DNA of 64,000 nt from Cymbomonas tetramitiformis (GCA_001247695.2 LGRX02027154.1:1-64000), one strand, 5' to 3'; numbered from the stretch's first letter, positions 17,458-26,288 are shown. Numbers and translations: made by a program. The notes: generated by a model not told the origin, from the sequence alone.

Positions 17458-19761
17458 ATGAGTATTTCTTCGCACGCTACGCCTCCCATGGGGGCTCACA
17501 ACCGAATTCGGCTTGACACAATTTTTTCCCGAGACGTTGGGATGCGCTATCGGCCGACACCTGCATCTCCGGCGGCTACTTTGACGGCCCCTGAGCGGAC
17601 ACGTGCTGTGGCCGTTCAGAATTCATCATGGGACGTGGATTTAATCAAGAGAACATCTCGAGACGCTCTTGGCTCCAAGGAGGCGTCATTCCGAGGTGAC
17701 GAATCGGACCGCAATGTTTTGTGGACGTCGTTGGTGACATCTTTACAGTCGGCATTTGAGCTGAAGGACACCGCCAACGACACCCTCTTCGACTTGGCGG
17801 ACGCCACCAAGGAGGTCAACAACGTCTACAACGCCATCCTCTTCACGACGTTGACATCTTTGACGAGGCCTCACTCACCCGCGAGACGTTGGGTGGACGC
17901 TTCTGGACGTGCTTCACCGCGAGATGGGAAGCGAGCTTTGCTTGAGGTCACGAAGAGACTGCTTCCTCGAGTTCTCCGACCCCTTGGGAACTACGAGGAG
18001 TTGTGTGCCATCTACTTCGACTCCAAGCTCGACCCCGATCCGTTAATCCAAGACTTCGACGCCTGCCTAACGGCTATCCGCAACTCGCCCTCTGGTCCGC
18101 TCGACGACATGATGGCCAAAAAGCAGCTGCTCGCGTCCCTCGACCCCATCATGTACGACAAGGTCACCACGCCGCTTCGGCTCGACGTGGACTTGGCCAA
18201 GGTCGACCTCGAGGACATCTACGCCCACATCCTCGAGATTTGGGAGAGCGAGAACGGTGTTGGCCGCGCGAAGCAGCCTAAGCCGTCACCTCCGACTTCC
18301 CCTACTATGCTTTACTCTGGTGGGATTGACGTTAATAGCCTCATCATGGAGTTCGAGAAGCAATTGGAAGCCGCCACCTCTACCCTCGTGACGCTAAAGG
18401 ACTCAATCGCGAAGGACGACGAGCCTCTCTCTGGATTCGCTGACTCTCACCGCCACCGCCAGCAGCCTGACGGTAAGCGGGGTGTCTCCTTTCCGCCCTC
18501 ACGTTGGCGGGATGAGCGCAACAGGGGGGACGATGGGAAGTTCCATGGACGGAGCAATCGTGTTGGGGGCTATGGCGCGCGGAAGAGCTTCCGCTTCGCC
18601 GCGAGCCCGCTCAAGACCGCCGGGAATTGGAGTCAGCAACACTACAAGAAGAACTCCGCCCACAACATCTCCTTCCACGTAGCCTCCTCCGCCTTCGTCC
18701 CTGAGTGCGCGCGTTGTCCTCCTGGGCACTTCCACGACACCGCGAATTGCCCCACGGACGACATGGCATGCGCGGAGTGCGACTTGGTGACTGCCGACGA
18801 GAGCGACGAGATTGTGTCCGCGTTCCAGGCCGCCTTCGACGCTCAGGACGACGCCACCTTCGCTCGACTTTGTGGACAGCATGATCAGCCTGTTGTTCGT
18901 CACGACGAGGAGCCCTTCACCTTCGCGGACGACATCAACATTGGCCTTCGGGCACAGTACGCGGGCTTAAAGCCTTCTCCGCCCTCTCTCCTTGCTACCC
19001 GCGTGCACGAGGCGCGCACGGCTCTCCGTGAGCTGAAGCAGGTAGCCGGTGGTGCTGAGCCGGCTCCGCAGCATTTTCCCATGGTTCATTTCGGCACGGA
19101 CACGCCCGCCGTGATCGACAAGAGCATCGCAGAGCCTGAACCGCAAGTGGAAGCCGAGACCGACGAGGGCGCGCTAATCTTCCCGAAGCAGTTCGTCGAC
19201 GACGAACCCCCCTTCGAGCAGTCCTTTATGGACGGCATGTCTGTGAAATTGGGCTTCTTCGAGCCCGAGCCACAGGTTTCAATTCAATCCTTCACACCCC
19301 TGCCTCCGTACATTTCTTCCACGCATGATTCGGCCAGCGTCGCCGACTCCGAGTCTGGCGACGAGGAATTGCATGTGGACACACCGCCACCCGCTCCACG
19401 GGTTGGTGGTGTCCGGACACCGTCAATTGGCGGTCTCCTCACGGCAGCGGCACTGCCAGCTCTGTTCATGTGTGTGAGCATGGCTTTGCTCGACACCGTC
19501 ACCGCCTCTGCACTTTGTGGCGCGGAGATTGCTCCACGGGCGGTGGTGTCCGGGCAGTACTTCAATTATCAGAATTGCGCAATGGACTTCCGTGACTCCG
19601 CCTTTCTGGACTCTGGACCCGCTGACCCCGACGACAACACCAATCTGGACTCTGGCTCTTTGGACTTTGACACTTTTGACATCTTCAACCTGGACTTTGC
19701 GATTGACAACGGCAACTTCTACAGTGAACTCTGCTTTGTGGACCACTTTCAAAGTGGCTAG
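17458..19761 (+). CDS. Gag-like protein of element B
   Basis: 767 residues from ATG 17458 (MSISSHATPPMGA); an in-frame upstream ATG at 17209 falls in the leader. Residues about 50-270 are helical and resemble Gag of the copia/UBN2 kind (LLPRVLRPLGNYEELCAIYF, later KKQLLASLDPIMYDKV). Residues about 390-470 are basic (KRGVSFPPSRWRDERNRG). A zinc-knuckle-like CARCPPGHFHDTANC follows near 417. The C-terminal third is acidic, with one hydrophobic segment (LLTAAALPALFMCVSMALL) followed by an Asp/Phe-rich tail (DSGSLDFDTFDIFNLDF). There is no protease, RT or integrase. The layout matches the protein of element D on the other strand. Confidence 0.75.
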   Translation: MSISSHATPPMGAHNRIRLDTIFSRDVGMRYRPTPASPAATLTAPERTRAVAVQNSSWDVDLIKRTSRDALGSKEASFRGDESDRNVLWTSLVTSLQSAFELKDTANDTLFDLADATKEVNNVYNAILFTTLTSLTRPHSPARRWVDASGRASPRDGKRALLEVTKRLLPRVLRPLGNYEELCAIYFDSKLDPDPLIQDFDACLTAIRNSPSGPLDDMMAKKQLLASLDPIMYDKVTTPLRLDVDLAKVDLEDIYAHILEIWESENGVGRAKQPKPSPPTSPTMLYSGGIDVNSLIMEFEKQLEAATSTLVTLKDSIAKDDEPLSGFADSHRHRQQPDGKRGVSFPPSRWRDERNRGDDGKFHGRSNRVGGYGARKSFRFAASPLKTAGNWSQQHYKKNSAHNISFHVASSAFVPECARCPPGHFHDTANCPTDDMACAECDLVTADESDEIVSAFQAAFDAQDDATFARLCGQHDQPVVRHDEEPFTFADDINIGLRAQYAGLKPSPPSLLATRVHEARTALRELKQVAGGAEPAPQHFPMVHFGTDTPAVIDKSIAEPEPQVEAETDEGALIFPKQFVDDEPPFEQSFMDGMSVKLGFFEPEPQVSIQSFTPLPPYISSTHDSASVADSESGDEELHVDTPPPAPRVGGVRTPSIGGLLTAAALPALFMCVSMALLDTVTASALCGAEIAPRAVVSGQYFNYQNCAMDFRDSAFLDSGPADPDDNTNLDSGSLDFDTFDIFNLDFAIDNGNFYSELCFVDHFQSG

Positions 19762-19962
19762 AGTTGCTCTGCGACTGCTAGTAGCCCTGCTAGATCAGCT
19801 TCAAGGCCAAGATGCCTCCCTGTGTGCACGGCTGGCTAGAGATTTGGGACCGCCCTGGCCAAGAGCACAGGCCCCCTCTAGAATTGTTTCCACCGCTTGA
19901 GATGGTGTGTTTTCTGACTGCAACAACCCTGCTCCACCCTAACTCTTCCTCCGTGATAGTCC

Positions 19963-19971
19963 AGGGTGGTG
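19963..19971 (+). promoter_or_regulatory. Polypurine-like tract of element B
   Basis: AGGGTGGTG lies immediately 5' of the right LTR. GGTGGTG in the same place precedes the right LTRs of the copia element and of elements C, D (minus strand) and E. Confidence 0.6.
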
Positions 19972-20162
19972 TGCTGGATGTGACACACCGTTTGTCACTT
20001 CCTGTTATCTGTACTAGTACTCCGTACAGTACGGGTGTCACAGGTTTAGGGTTTCCGGCATAAAGCCGAGACTATCTTATGTTTATTCTGACTTATGCAA
20101 ACACCGAAAGTGAAAGCATTCTGACTGTAACCCGATATATACCCGTAGCTATATATCTCACA
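19972..20162 (+). mobile_element. 3' LTR of element B
   Basis: 191 bp and nearly identical to 16878-17068; one substitution is seen near the start (CCGTTTGTCAC against CCGTGTGTCAC). Confidence 0.88.
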
Positions 20163-20182
20163 CGGTCCTCCCACAAGGACCG
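20163..20182. repeat. Hairpin CGGTCCT-CCCACA-AGGACCG, copy 1
   Basis: A 7-bp stem with a 6-nt loop. The target duplication of element B forms its left arm. Two further copies lie at 24558-24575 and 26271-26288. Confidence 0.6.
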
Positions 20183-20904
20183 GAAGTTCCCAAGCCACCT
20201 ACACTCACTAAGTGGCCTTCCTAGTGCCCACTGCACTTAAACAATACTTCGACATGACCTATTCGTGCCCTCTACAATGTACAACATCTTCGGAATCCAT
20301 AATACTGCGGTATATATCCCTCACAACGTCATGCACCCACGAAAAAACTAGATTTCATCAAAATCGGCCATCCAAAAATCTGCTCTCGCCGAATTCCAAA
20401 GCAAGTGTTCCGAGTAGACTACTGCACATATTGACAAGCTTAAGCATTCTAAAAATCGGTAAACATGTTTACATGAAGTATGCGACGTGCCACATCATAC
20501 ATCTATCATATCCGAACACTATTTGGCATTCATAGTATCCGTAGTAACGAAAAAAACATTTGAAAACCTTGGATCAAAAATGTTTTTTACAGGTGTACGG
20601 TCGATTTGAGTGCGTATATACACCCAATACGAGGTCGCCAACATGTATAATCTTGCAAGTATGATTGGGTATGATGTTAGGATACAATTTTGTACTTGGG
20701 CGGCTTATGTGACCTGGAATTCTATTGGATAAAAATATTTGAATGGCATGGCATGTTTTTGAACGTCCTCCAAAAGTTGCAACTCAAAAATGATAGGGTA
20801 CATGCTACAAATGCATTGGATATAGTCATTTTATGACGATATACGGTTGATGGCGCATATGGGCACTCAGTTTAGGTCCTAAGTATACTAAAAACCGAAG
20901 GATA
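20183..20904. other. AT-rich spacer between elements B and D
   Basis: No coding or repeat structure that I can support. It may be the host DNA, or an older element, into which B and D inserted. Confidence 0.4.
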
Positions 20905-20909
20905 GGTAC

Positions 20910-21163
20910 TACCGGAATATCCAAGTACACTAGATATCAGAAACTCCCGTACTCGTGAGGATAAACTGTGTAAGATAAATAAACCCTAAGCTAGATATAC
21001 CCGGAACGGTCTCGGACGGTCTCGGAGTCTAGCCTACCTGTGACACCGCGTGTGTCACAGTACGAACCTACAGATCAGTCAGCAGTCCAGTGTTGGTCCT
21101 AGGGATCTGTCATAGGGGCCTGACCGGGACTCCCAGTCAGGGCTGCCTATACAGATTTCAGCA
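20910..21163 (-). mobile_element. 3' LTR of element D (left in the window)
   Basis: 254 bp. It contains the palindrome CTGTGACAC-CGCGT-GTGTCACAG (21038-21060) and, on the sense strand, TTAGGGTTTAT. The bases just right of it read, on the minus strand, GGGGTGGTG, the shared polypurine-like tract. Confidence 0.88.
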
Positions 21164-21495
21164 CACCACCCCAGCACTGTGGGTGGTGACTGGCTAGGAG
21201 AGTCAGAAAATGTAAGGCTGTTAAGTGTTAGGGCAGGAGCCAGGGTGACAAGGCCTAACTGCTAATCTAACTGTGCAATTCTGATACACAAATTAGAACC
21301 CTCTAGCTAGCACAAGAGCAGAAACTCACAGGCAATTAAGGTCCTGCTAAACTACTGAAAGGCTCTGTGTCAGCAAGTCAAATTTAAGATTTCAAAGGTG
21401 TCAAAGTAAAACCATAAACCAGATTGAAGAAGTCTTTGAGGTCACAGGAGTTCTGCACACCACCATGTTGGTGTGCCTCCAGAGTGAGCAAGAAG

Positions 21496-21990
21496 TCAAT
21501 CGACAGTACCAAAGTAGCCAGCGGTGGCCTCACGGAAGTCCATCCCATAGTAGGAAGTAAAGTAACCAGCTCCATAATAGTGCCCCGCATCAAGAGGACC
21601 GCTCTCATGTAAGGCCATGCCGTAGTAGAATGCCATGTCAATACCCAAATCCGCTTGAGCCAAATCCTGAAATGCTAAAAAGCTCAAAGTGTCAGGAGGC
21701 TCGGGCGGCTGAAGCCGTGGCACATCGTCAGGCAATAGGAGACCCTGAGCCGTCATCACCGGATCAAGAAAATCATTCGTAGAGAAAAATGACGGAGCTT
21801 CCCAATCGAGATCACCACCAGGCGAAGGCATCTCCGTAGCCGACCGAGCGTCGGGCACGGCTGCCACTCCCATGATCGAGATGCAAAGAACGAGGGAAAG
21901 GAGGAAAGGAATGCCCCACGGACCAACCGTGGCCGGGGAAGCCCCAGGGCGGCTTCCCACAACCGTAGGTCCTCTGCTCGCCCACGGGTG
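21496..21990 (-). CDS. Acidic C-terminal tail of the element D Gag, in a shifted frame
   Basis: The frame overlaps the 3' end of the Gag frame by about 180 nt. It has a hydrophobic stretch (GIPFLLSLVLCISIMGVAAV) followed by an acidic, Phe/Tyr-rich tail (GYFTSYYGMDFREATAGYF). In element B the same order, hydrophobic segment then acidic tail, sits in one frame with Gag. The copy here is therefore either frameshifted by mutation or reached by frameshifting near 21905-21960. Confidence 0.5.
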   Translation of the reverse strand, partial: HPWASRGPTVVGSRPGASPATVGPWGIPFLLSLVLCISIMGVAAVPDARSATEMPSPGGDLDWEAPSFFSTNDFLDPVMTAQGLLLPDDVPRLQPPEPPDTLSFLAFQDLAQADLGIDMAFYYGMALHESGPLDAGHYYGAGYFTSYYGMDFREATAGYFGTVD

Positions 21991-23857
21991 GCCCGGAAAC
22001 ATGATTGGCCGACGGAGGCGAGCCCCGCGGCTTCAGCCGGAAGCTGCCGTCGGCAAAGTCCTCGTAGTCGTCGGTGTCGTAGCCCGTCAGGTCAGACGGG
22101 TGGACAGCGGCGTGATTCACCGTCTGCACGAAGCCTCCGAACTCACCGTGCGTCGCCTCCGTGGTGGTCACCCGCGCCGATTGAACTGGCGCGGGCTGTA
22201 CATCCTCTACCTGCGAAACAGGCATAGCAGGGGCCGGCACGGCGGATGCCGATGCCGCCGCACCACCTGCCGGAACCTGCCCCTCCGGTGTGATCCCCGC
22301 CGCAGCGGCAGGGCCACACACCAGAGCCGATGCATGCTCCTCAACCGCACTCCCAGGAACAAAGGATGCGTGAGTGTAATGTACCTGCTCTTGGGCGGCC
22401 TGAACCTCAGAGGTGAGGGCATCAAGCCGCCGCAAGATGTCCTCGTCGTCGGTCCCGCCAGAAGGCGGAGGCGGTACGCTGAATCCGTAGGCCGACACGT
22501 CGATGCCGCCAATCCCGCCCGCGGAAAGCACAGCGGGGGGACCATAAGCCGAAGCCGCACGGGCGAAGGCCTCCGGTCCATCATCCGCAGCCTCCTGGAA
22601 AACCTGCACAAGTGCCAGGGTGTGAAGACCCTCCGCATCCTCCTCCTCAATAGGAATGCAGAAGGCCGCTGCCGTGGCCGACGAATGCTGGCGCCCACCA
22701 AGAGGGCAGTCGCGGTACGCGTGATAGGCGTCCCCTTTGCCCGCCTTGCGGCAACGGTGGCAAAGGGGCTTGGCCTTCATGCTGTCCCTGTCGAACCCCA
22801 CAGACGGTGCCGGGTGCACACCCACTCGATGGCCTCGCGGATGCTGCTTACCGCGCGGCTGCGGCTGCTGCTGTCGCTGAGCCGCGCCCGCACGATTGCC
22901 CTGCACAAGCGCCTTCAAGGCGGCGATTTCGTCGAGAAGGACCGCGTACTCAGAAGACGTGATAAGGGCGGAGGGCTTACCGCCCGCCCCCAGTGTCTGC
23001 TTCTCACGCACTGCCGCCCCATCATCCGACTGCGCCCAGGCCTGAAAGATGGCCACGACGAGCGCCTGGAGCGAGCGGAGAGTGACCCCGCTAAGGTCAC
23101 CCGCAAGCGGGTACCGCACCTTCACCGCCGCGTAGAACACGGGGTCGAGGCGGTTGTAGAGGGACAACTTACGGGTCTCGTCGGTGGGCTGCCAGTCAGG
23201 AGCGCGGTTATCCCGCACCAGACGTTGCTCACGAGCCAAGATCGGCTGCGGGTCAACGCCTGCGGGATAACGAAGCGCCGCATGCTCCTGCTGGTGGCTC
23301 TCGCGAAGGACTGTCGGCACGCTCCCCTTGATGATGTCGATGAGGGCACGACGTCCATCTCGGTCAGCCGAAGAGTCCGTACCACGAAGCCAGGTGTCGG
23401 CCACAGAGTTGCGCTCCACGACGAGGGCCAAGACGTCATAGAGTAGTCCATTAACCTTCTCGACAACCAAAGAGGTGGGGTCGTCGAGGTCAAAGGGGGC
23501 CAAGTCCAGCCCAGCGGACTCAAACTCGGTCCGAAGCTGCACCACCAACTCGGAGAGGCGGTCGGTGTCGTCGGTACCACGATAATGATGTTTCTTGGAA
23601 CCAAGGATATCCTCGCGGATACCCTTGGCCCAAGCCCGATGTAGTCTCCCCTTGTAGACCACGTCGACCGCAGCGTGTTGGTCAACGAGATGCTTCCGCA
23701 ACGCGACAGCGGCGTCGGAGTTGCTGGAAGGATTAGGGGGCACCACAGGCGGGGTGCTAGCGGTTGGGGTGTCCCGAACCGCATCTATAAGCCGTATAGA
23801 GGCGTCCAAGTCGGAGTCCTTCAATAGGCGTTTACGAGCTCGTGTAGATGTAGCCAT
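21812..23857 (-). CDS. Gag-like protein of element D
   Basis: 681 residues from ATG 23857 (MATSTRARKRLL); the in-frame start at 24118 adds a hydrophobic stretch that corresponds to leader sequence in B. A helical Gag-like region (residues about 55-290) ends in a section including SLYNRLDPVFYAAVKVRYPL, comparable to KKQLLASLDPIMYDKV of B. A basic Gln/Arg/His-rich linker then leads to a zinc-knuckle-like CHRCRKAGKGDAYHAYRDC near 375, with longer spacing than CX2CX4HX4C. The remainder is Ala/Gly/Pro-rich and acidic. No enzymatic domain. Confidence 0.7.
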   Translation of the reverse strand: MATSTRARKRLLKDSDLDASIRLIDAVRDTPTASTPPVVPPNPSSNSDAAVALRKHLVDQHAAVDVVYKGRLHRAWAKGIREDILGSKKHHYRGTDDTDRLSELVVQLRTEFESAGLDLAPFDLDDPTSLVVEKVNGLLYDVLALVVERNSVADTWLRGTDSSADRDGRRALIDIIKGSVPTVLRESHQQEHAALRYPAGVDPQPILAREQRLVRDNRAPDWQPTDETRKLSLYNRLDPVFYAAVKVRYPLAGDLSGVTLRSLQALVVAIFQAWAQSDDGAAVREKQTLGAGGKPSALITSSEYAVLLDEIAALKALVQGNRAGAAQRQQQPQPRGKQHPRGHRVGVHPAPSVGFDRDSMKAKPLCHRCRKAGKGDAYHAYRDCPLGGRQHSSATAAAFCIPIEEEDAEGLHTLALVQVFQEAADDGPEAFARAASAYGPPAVLSAGGIGGIDVSAYGFSVPPPPSGGTDDEDILRRLDALTSEVQAAQEQVHYTHASFVPGSAVEEHASALVCGPAAAAGITPEGQVPAGGAAASASAVPAPAMPVSQVEDVQPAPVQSARVTTTEATHGEFGGFVQTVNHAAVHPSDLTGYDTDDYEDFADGSFRLKPRGSPPSANHVSGPPVGEQRTYGCGKPPWGFPGHGWSVGHSFPPFPRSLHLDHGSGSRARRSVGYGDAFAWW

Positions 23858-24237
23858 ACTTCTGAAAGCCAGAGAAAAGATGATGCGCGGCAGCACGCTC
23901 GGGTGTTGTGGCGGAAATGGAGCGAAGACGTAACGGCAGAACGTGCGGAGCGGCGAAAAGAGCGTGGGGCACTTGCAAATGTCGATGTGGTCGAAGGCGT
24001 CCGGAGCACCAGCCCAAAATACGTAAACCAGCGGGATCAGGGCAGGTAAAACAACGCAAATGAACATTGCCACAACCGAGCAATAGCAACGCGCGGTGCC
24101 CATGACTCGCAGCCGCAAAAGACGCCTACCGTAAAATCATGTCCAAATCCTAGTCGCACCCAAACGCGCAAGTGCGCACCACCTCTTCAAGCGGCTGCTT
24201 AGCCAATCATGGCCAAGATAGCAAGTGGAATGAAAAC

Positions 24238-24255
24238 GTGGATGGGGCCACGACC
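24238..24255 (-). promoter_or_regulatory. Putative primer-binding site of element D
   Basis: On the minus strand the bases after the 5' LTR read GGTCGTGGCCCC. This is a diverged form of the GGTTATGG start seen in B and E. Confidence 0.35.
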
Positions 24256-24510
24256 TACCGGAATATCCAAGTACACTAGATATCAGAAAGTCCCGTACTC
24301 GTGTGGATAAACTGTGTAAGATAAATAAACCCTAAGCTAGATATACCCGGAACGGTCTCGGACGGTCTCGGAGTCTAGCCTACCTGTGACACCGCGTGTG
24401 TCACAGTACGAACCTACAGATCAGTCAGCAGTCCAGTGTTGGTCCTAGGGATCTGTCATAGGGGCCTGCACCGGGACTCCCAGTCAGGGCTGCCTATACA
24501 GATTTCAGCA
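24256..24510 (-). mobile_element. 5' LTR of element D (right in the window)
   Basis: 255 bp, nearly identical to 20910-21163 (a few substitutions and a one-base difference). Confidence 0.88.
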
Positions 24511-24557
24511 GGTACTAAGACCGTCAAGAGGACGGCTAAAAAAATTCCCGCAACACC

Positions 24558-24575
24558 GGTCCTTGTGGGAGGACC
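24558..24575. repeat. Hairpin GGTCCT-TGTGGG-AGGACC, copy 2 (inverted)
   Basis: Reverse complement of the hairpin at 20163-20182. The target duplication of element E begins at its last base. Confidence 0.6.
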
Positions 24576-24579
24576 CAAC

Positions 24580-24837
24580 TCACGGGTAGACCGATTTACC
24601 CCCCCACTATAAAGTGGGGGGGCCTGTCTCCTGCTGTCCTCCTTCGGAGAGCCGTGTCACACGTAGCATGCGTCTCGGTAGCTCGGAACACAGATGCATA
24701 AAACCCCTAAAGTATTTTATGTTATCATCTTAGTATTCCGAAAGCGAGTGTTCACTGACTGCACGTTCTGTGATAGATATATATCTGACTATATATATAT
24801 ATATCCCCCACCAGCCAGAGAATCTCACTTCTCATCA
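24580..24837 (+). mobile_element. 5' LTR of element E
   Basis: 258 bp. It contains a hairpin of complementary C and G runs (CCCCCCACTATAAAGTGGGGGG) of which TATAAA is the loop, an AAACCCCTAAAG motif and a (TA)n run. Confidence 0.87.
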
Positions 24838-24856
24838 GGTTATGGGTTGACCACTT
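24838..24856 (+). promoter_or_regulatory. Primer-binding site of element E
   Basis: GGTTATGGGTTGACC abuts the LTR and closely resembles the copia half-tRNA-iMet site GGTTATGGG. Confidence 0.55.
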
Positions 24857-25305
24857 CAGTGGTGGCATTGTTTCTTTTGGGATTCTAATTTCCGTCTCGT
24901 CGAACGTACCGACTACCGCAAGTCTCGTCGAACTTCACCGACTACCGCTACTGCATCACCGATTTTACCCTTACCGATTACCGACACCGAGAGTCTCGTC
25001 GAACTACACCGACTACCGCCCCGACATGATTACCGAGATGTCGCTTTACCACTCCGGCATCAACGACCGAAATGCCGCTTTACCGCAACCTTTTTGACTT
25101 TCTGGCCAGCAGCGCTTCTCCTGCAGCAAAGCTGGCTTACCGTACGACTATTTTGACCTCACCGGCGTTTTCCTCGCAAAAATCTACCCCAATTTGACCC
25201 TTTCATCGTTTGATTTGCTTAATTTTACGAGAAGTTAGCTTTTCGCTTGGGAACCCTAGCTTTGGGTTCGCGGATTCTGCAGTCAGCGGTCAGTGGTCAG
25301 CGACC

Positions 25306-25737
25306 ATGTCTACTGGACCTCAGCGTGCACGTATGGCCGCTGTTCGTTCAGCGTTGATTACTCTTCGAGTACATCGGCAACATCCTACCATTGGCTATGG
25401 TCTGGTGGTGTCTGGTGGTGTTTGCGCACCAGACACCAAGCTCGAGTCCATCGCGCTCACCATCGACAACGAGTGCTTTGACTATTTCGACCTCATCCCT
25501 CCCCTTCCCTCACCTTCACCTTGTGCACCCCTTGGTCACCATCTGGTGGTGTCTGGTGGTGTTGTCACGCCCACTTCACCCTTCACCATCATCCCTTTCA
25601 AGCCTTTTCCCATGAGCTCGACCACATCCCTTCACCGCATTTTCCACCTTCCACCTCCTCACCCTTTCTTCGTCGGTGCATTCGCTCTGGTGGTGCCAGG
25701 CCGCTTTTGGCCTTGGCACCGCACGGGCATTGGCTGA
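25306..25737 (+). CDS. Conserved small protein of the mini-LTR family (copy 2)
   Basis: 143 residues from ATG 25306 (MSTGPQRARMAAVRSAL), which sits in CGACCATGTC; an upstream in-frame ATG at 25210 lies in the conserved leader. Two internal blocks are similar: GYGLVVSGGVCAP and CAPLGHHLVVSGGVVTP. The end is ALVVPGRFWPWHRTGIG, shared with copy 1 at 15906. Between the blocks is an acidic Asn/Asp/Phe segment. The protein is far too small for pol and has no known Gag motif. Function unknown; a role in packaging, or in capturing another element's enzymes, is only conjecture. Confidence 0.6.
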   Translation: MSTGPQRARMAAVRSALITLRVHRQHPTIGYGLVVSGGVCAPDTKLESIALTIDNECFDYFDLIPPLPSPSPCAPLGHHLVVSGGVVTPTSPFTIIPFKPFPMSSTTSLHRIFHLPPPHPFFVGAFALVVPGRFWPWHRTGIG

Positions 25738-25993
25738 ACATCGTCTTCCTTACGCTCGACGTCCTCTGTCATCGAGAACGTCGCCGCCGCCTGCTCCAGA
25801 GCCCAAACCCTGATTCACTAGACAATTCTGTGTAGCCCTGCTCTGTTTCAATCTAAGCAGCATGAACTAGCGCCGGCGGATGCCCCTCTAGCTGAGTTGA
25901 AAAAGGCTCCTTAGATTTCTTGCTGTGGGATGGCCGGCAGGCCTATTGACACTGCTCCCTGTTTCCACCTCTCTCCTTCTGGAGGAGGTGGTG

Positions 25994-26257
25994 TCACGGG
26001 TAGACCGATTTACCCCCCCACTATAAAGTGGGGGGGCCTGTCTCCTGCTGTCCTCCTTCGGAGAGCCGTGTCACACGTAGCATGCGTCTCGGTAGCTCGG
26101 AACACAGATGCATAAAACCCCTAAAGTATTTTATGTTATCATCTTAGTATTCCGAAAGCGAGTGTTCACTGACTGACTGCACGTTCTGTGATAGATATAT
26201 ATCTGACTATATATATATATATCCCCCACCAGCCAGCGAGAATCTCACTTCTCATCA
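25994..26257 (+). mobile_element. 3' LTR of element E
   Basis: 264 bp, nearly identical to 24580-24837 apart from small insertions (CTGACTGACTGC, CCAGCGAG). It is preceded by GGAGGAGGTGGTG. Confidence 0.87.
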
Positions 26258-26270
26258 CCAACGCCGTTTC

Positions 26271-26288
26271 GGTCCTCCCACAAGGACT
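26271..26288. repeat. Hairpin GGTCCT-CCCACA-AGGACT, copy 3
   Basis: Same orientation as copy 1. With element E removed it would face copy 2 about 12 bp away. Confidence 0.55.

Larger units (their letters stand above)
16878..20162 (+). mobile_element. LTR retrotransposon B, Gag-only, complete
   Basis: 3,285 bp bounded by two 191-bp LTRs that are nearly identical. A perfect 5-bp target duplication, CGGTC, flanks it (16873-16877 and 20163-20167). The only ORF encodes a Gag-like protein and no polymerase, so it must be mobilised in trans. The near-identical LTRs point to recent insertion. Confidence 0.88.
20910..24510 (-). mobile_element. LTR retrotransposon D, Gag-only, complete
   Basis: 3,601 bp between LTRs of 254 and 255 bp and flanked by the perfect duplication GGTAC (20905-20909 and 24511-24515). 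In sense orientation the LTR runs from TGCTGAAATC to CCGGTA. Only a Gag-like frame and an acidic tail frame are present; there is no polymerase. Confidence 0.88.
24580..26257 (+). mobile_element. Small LTR retrotransposon E, complete
   Basis: 1,678 bp with LTRs of 258 and 264 bp, flanked by the perfect duplication CCAAC (24575-24579 and 26258-26262). The LTRs start TCACGGG instead of TG and end CTCATCA. The internal part has a CCGAC-rich leader and one 143-residue ORF. Confidence 0.87.

Noticed and set aside
21872..23446. 524-residue plus-strand ORF
   Set aside because: Antisense shadow of the element D Gag frame; Arg/His-rich with no motif.
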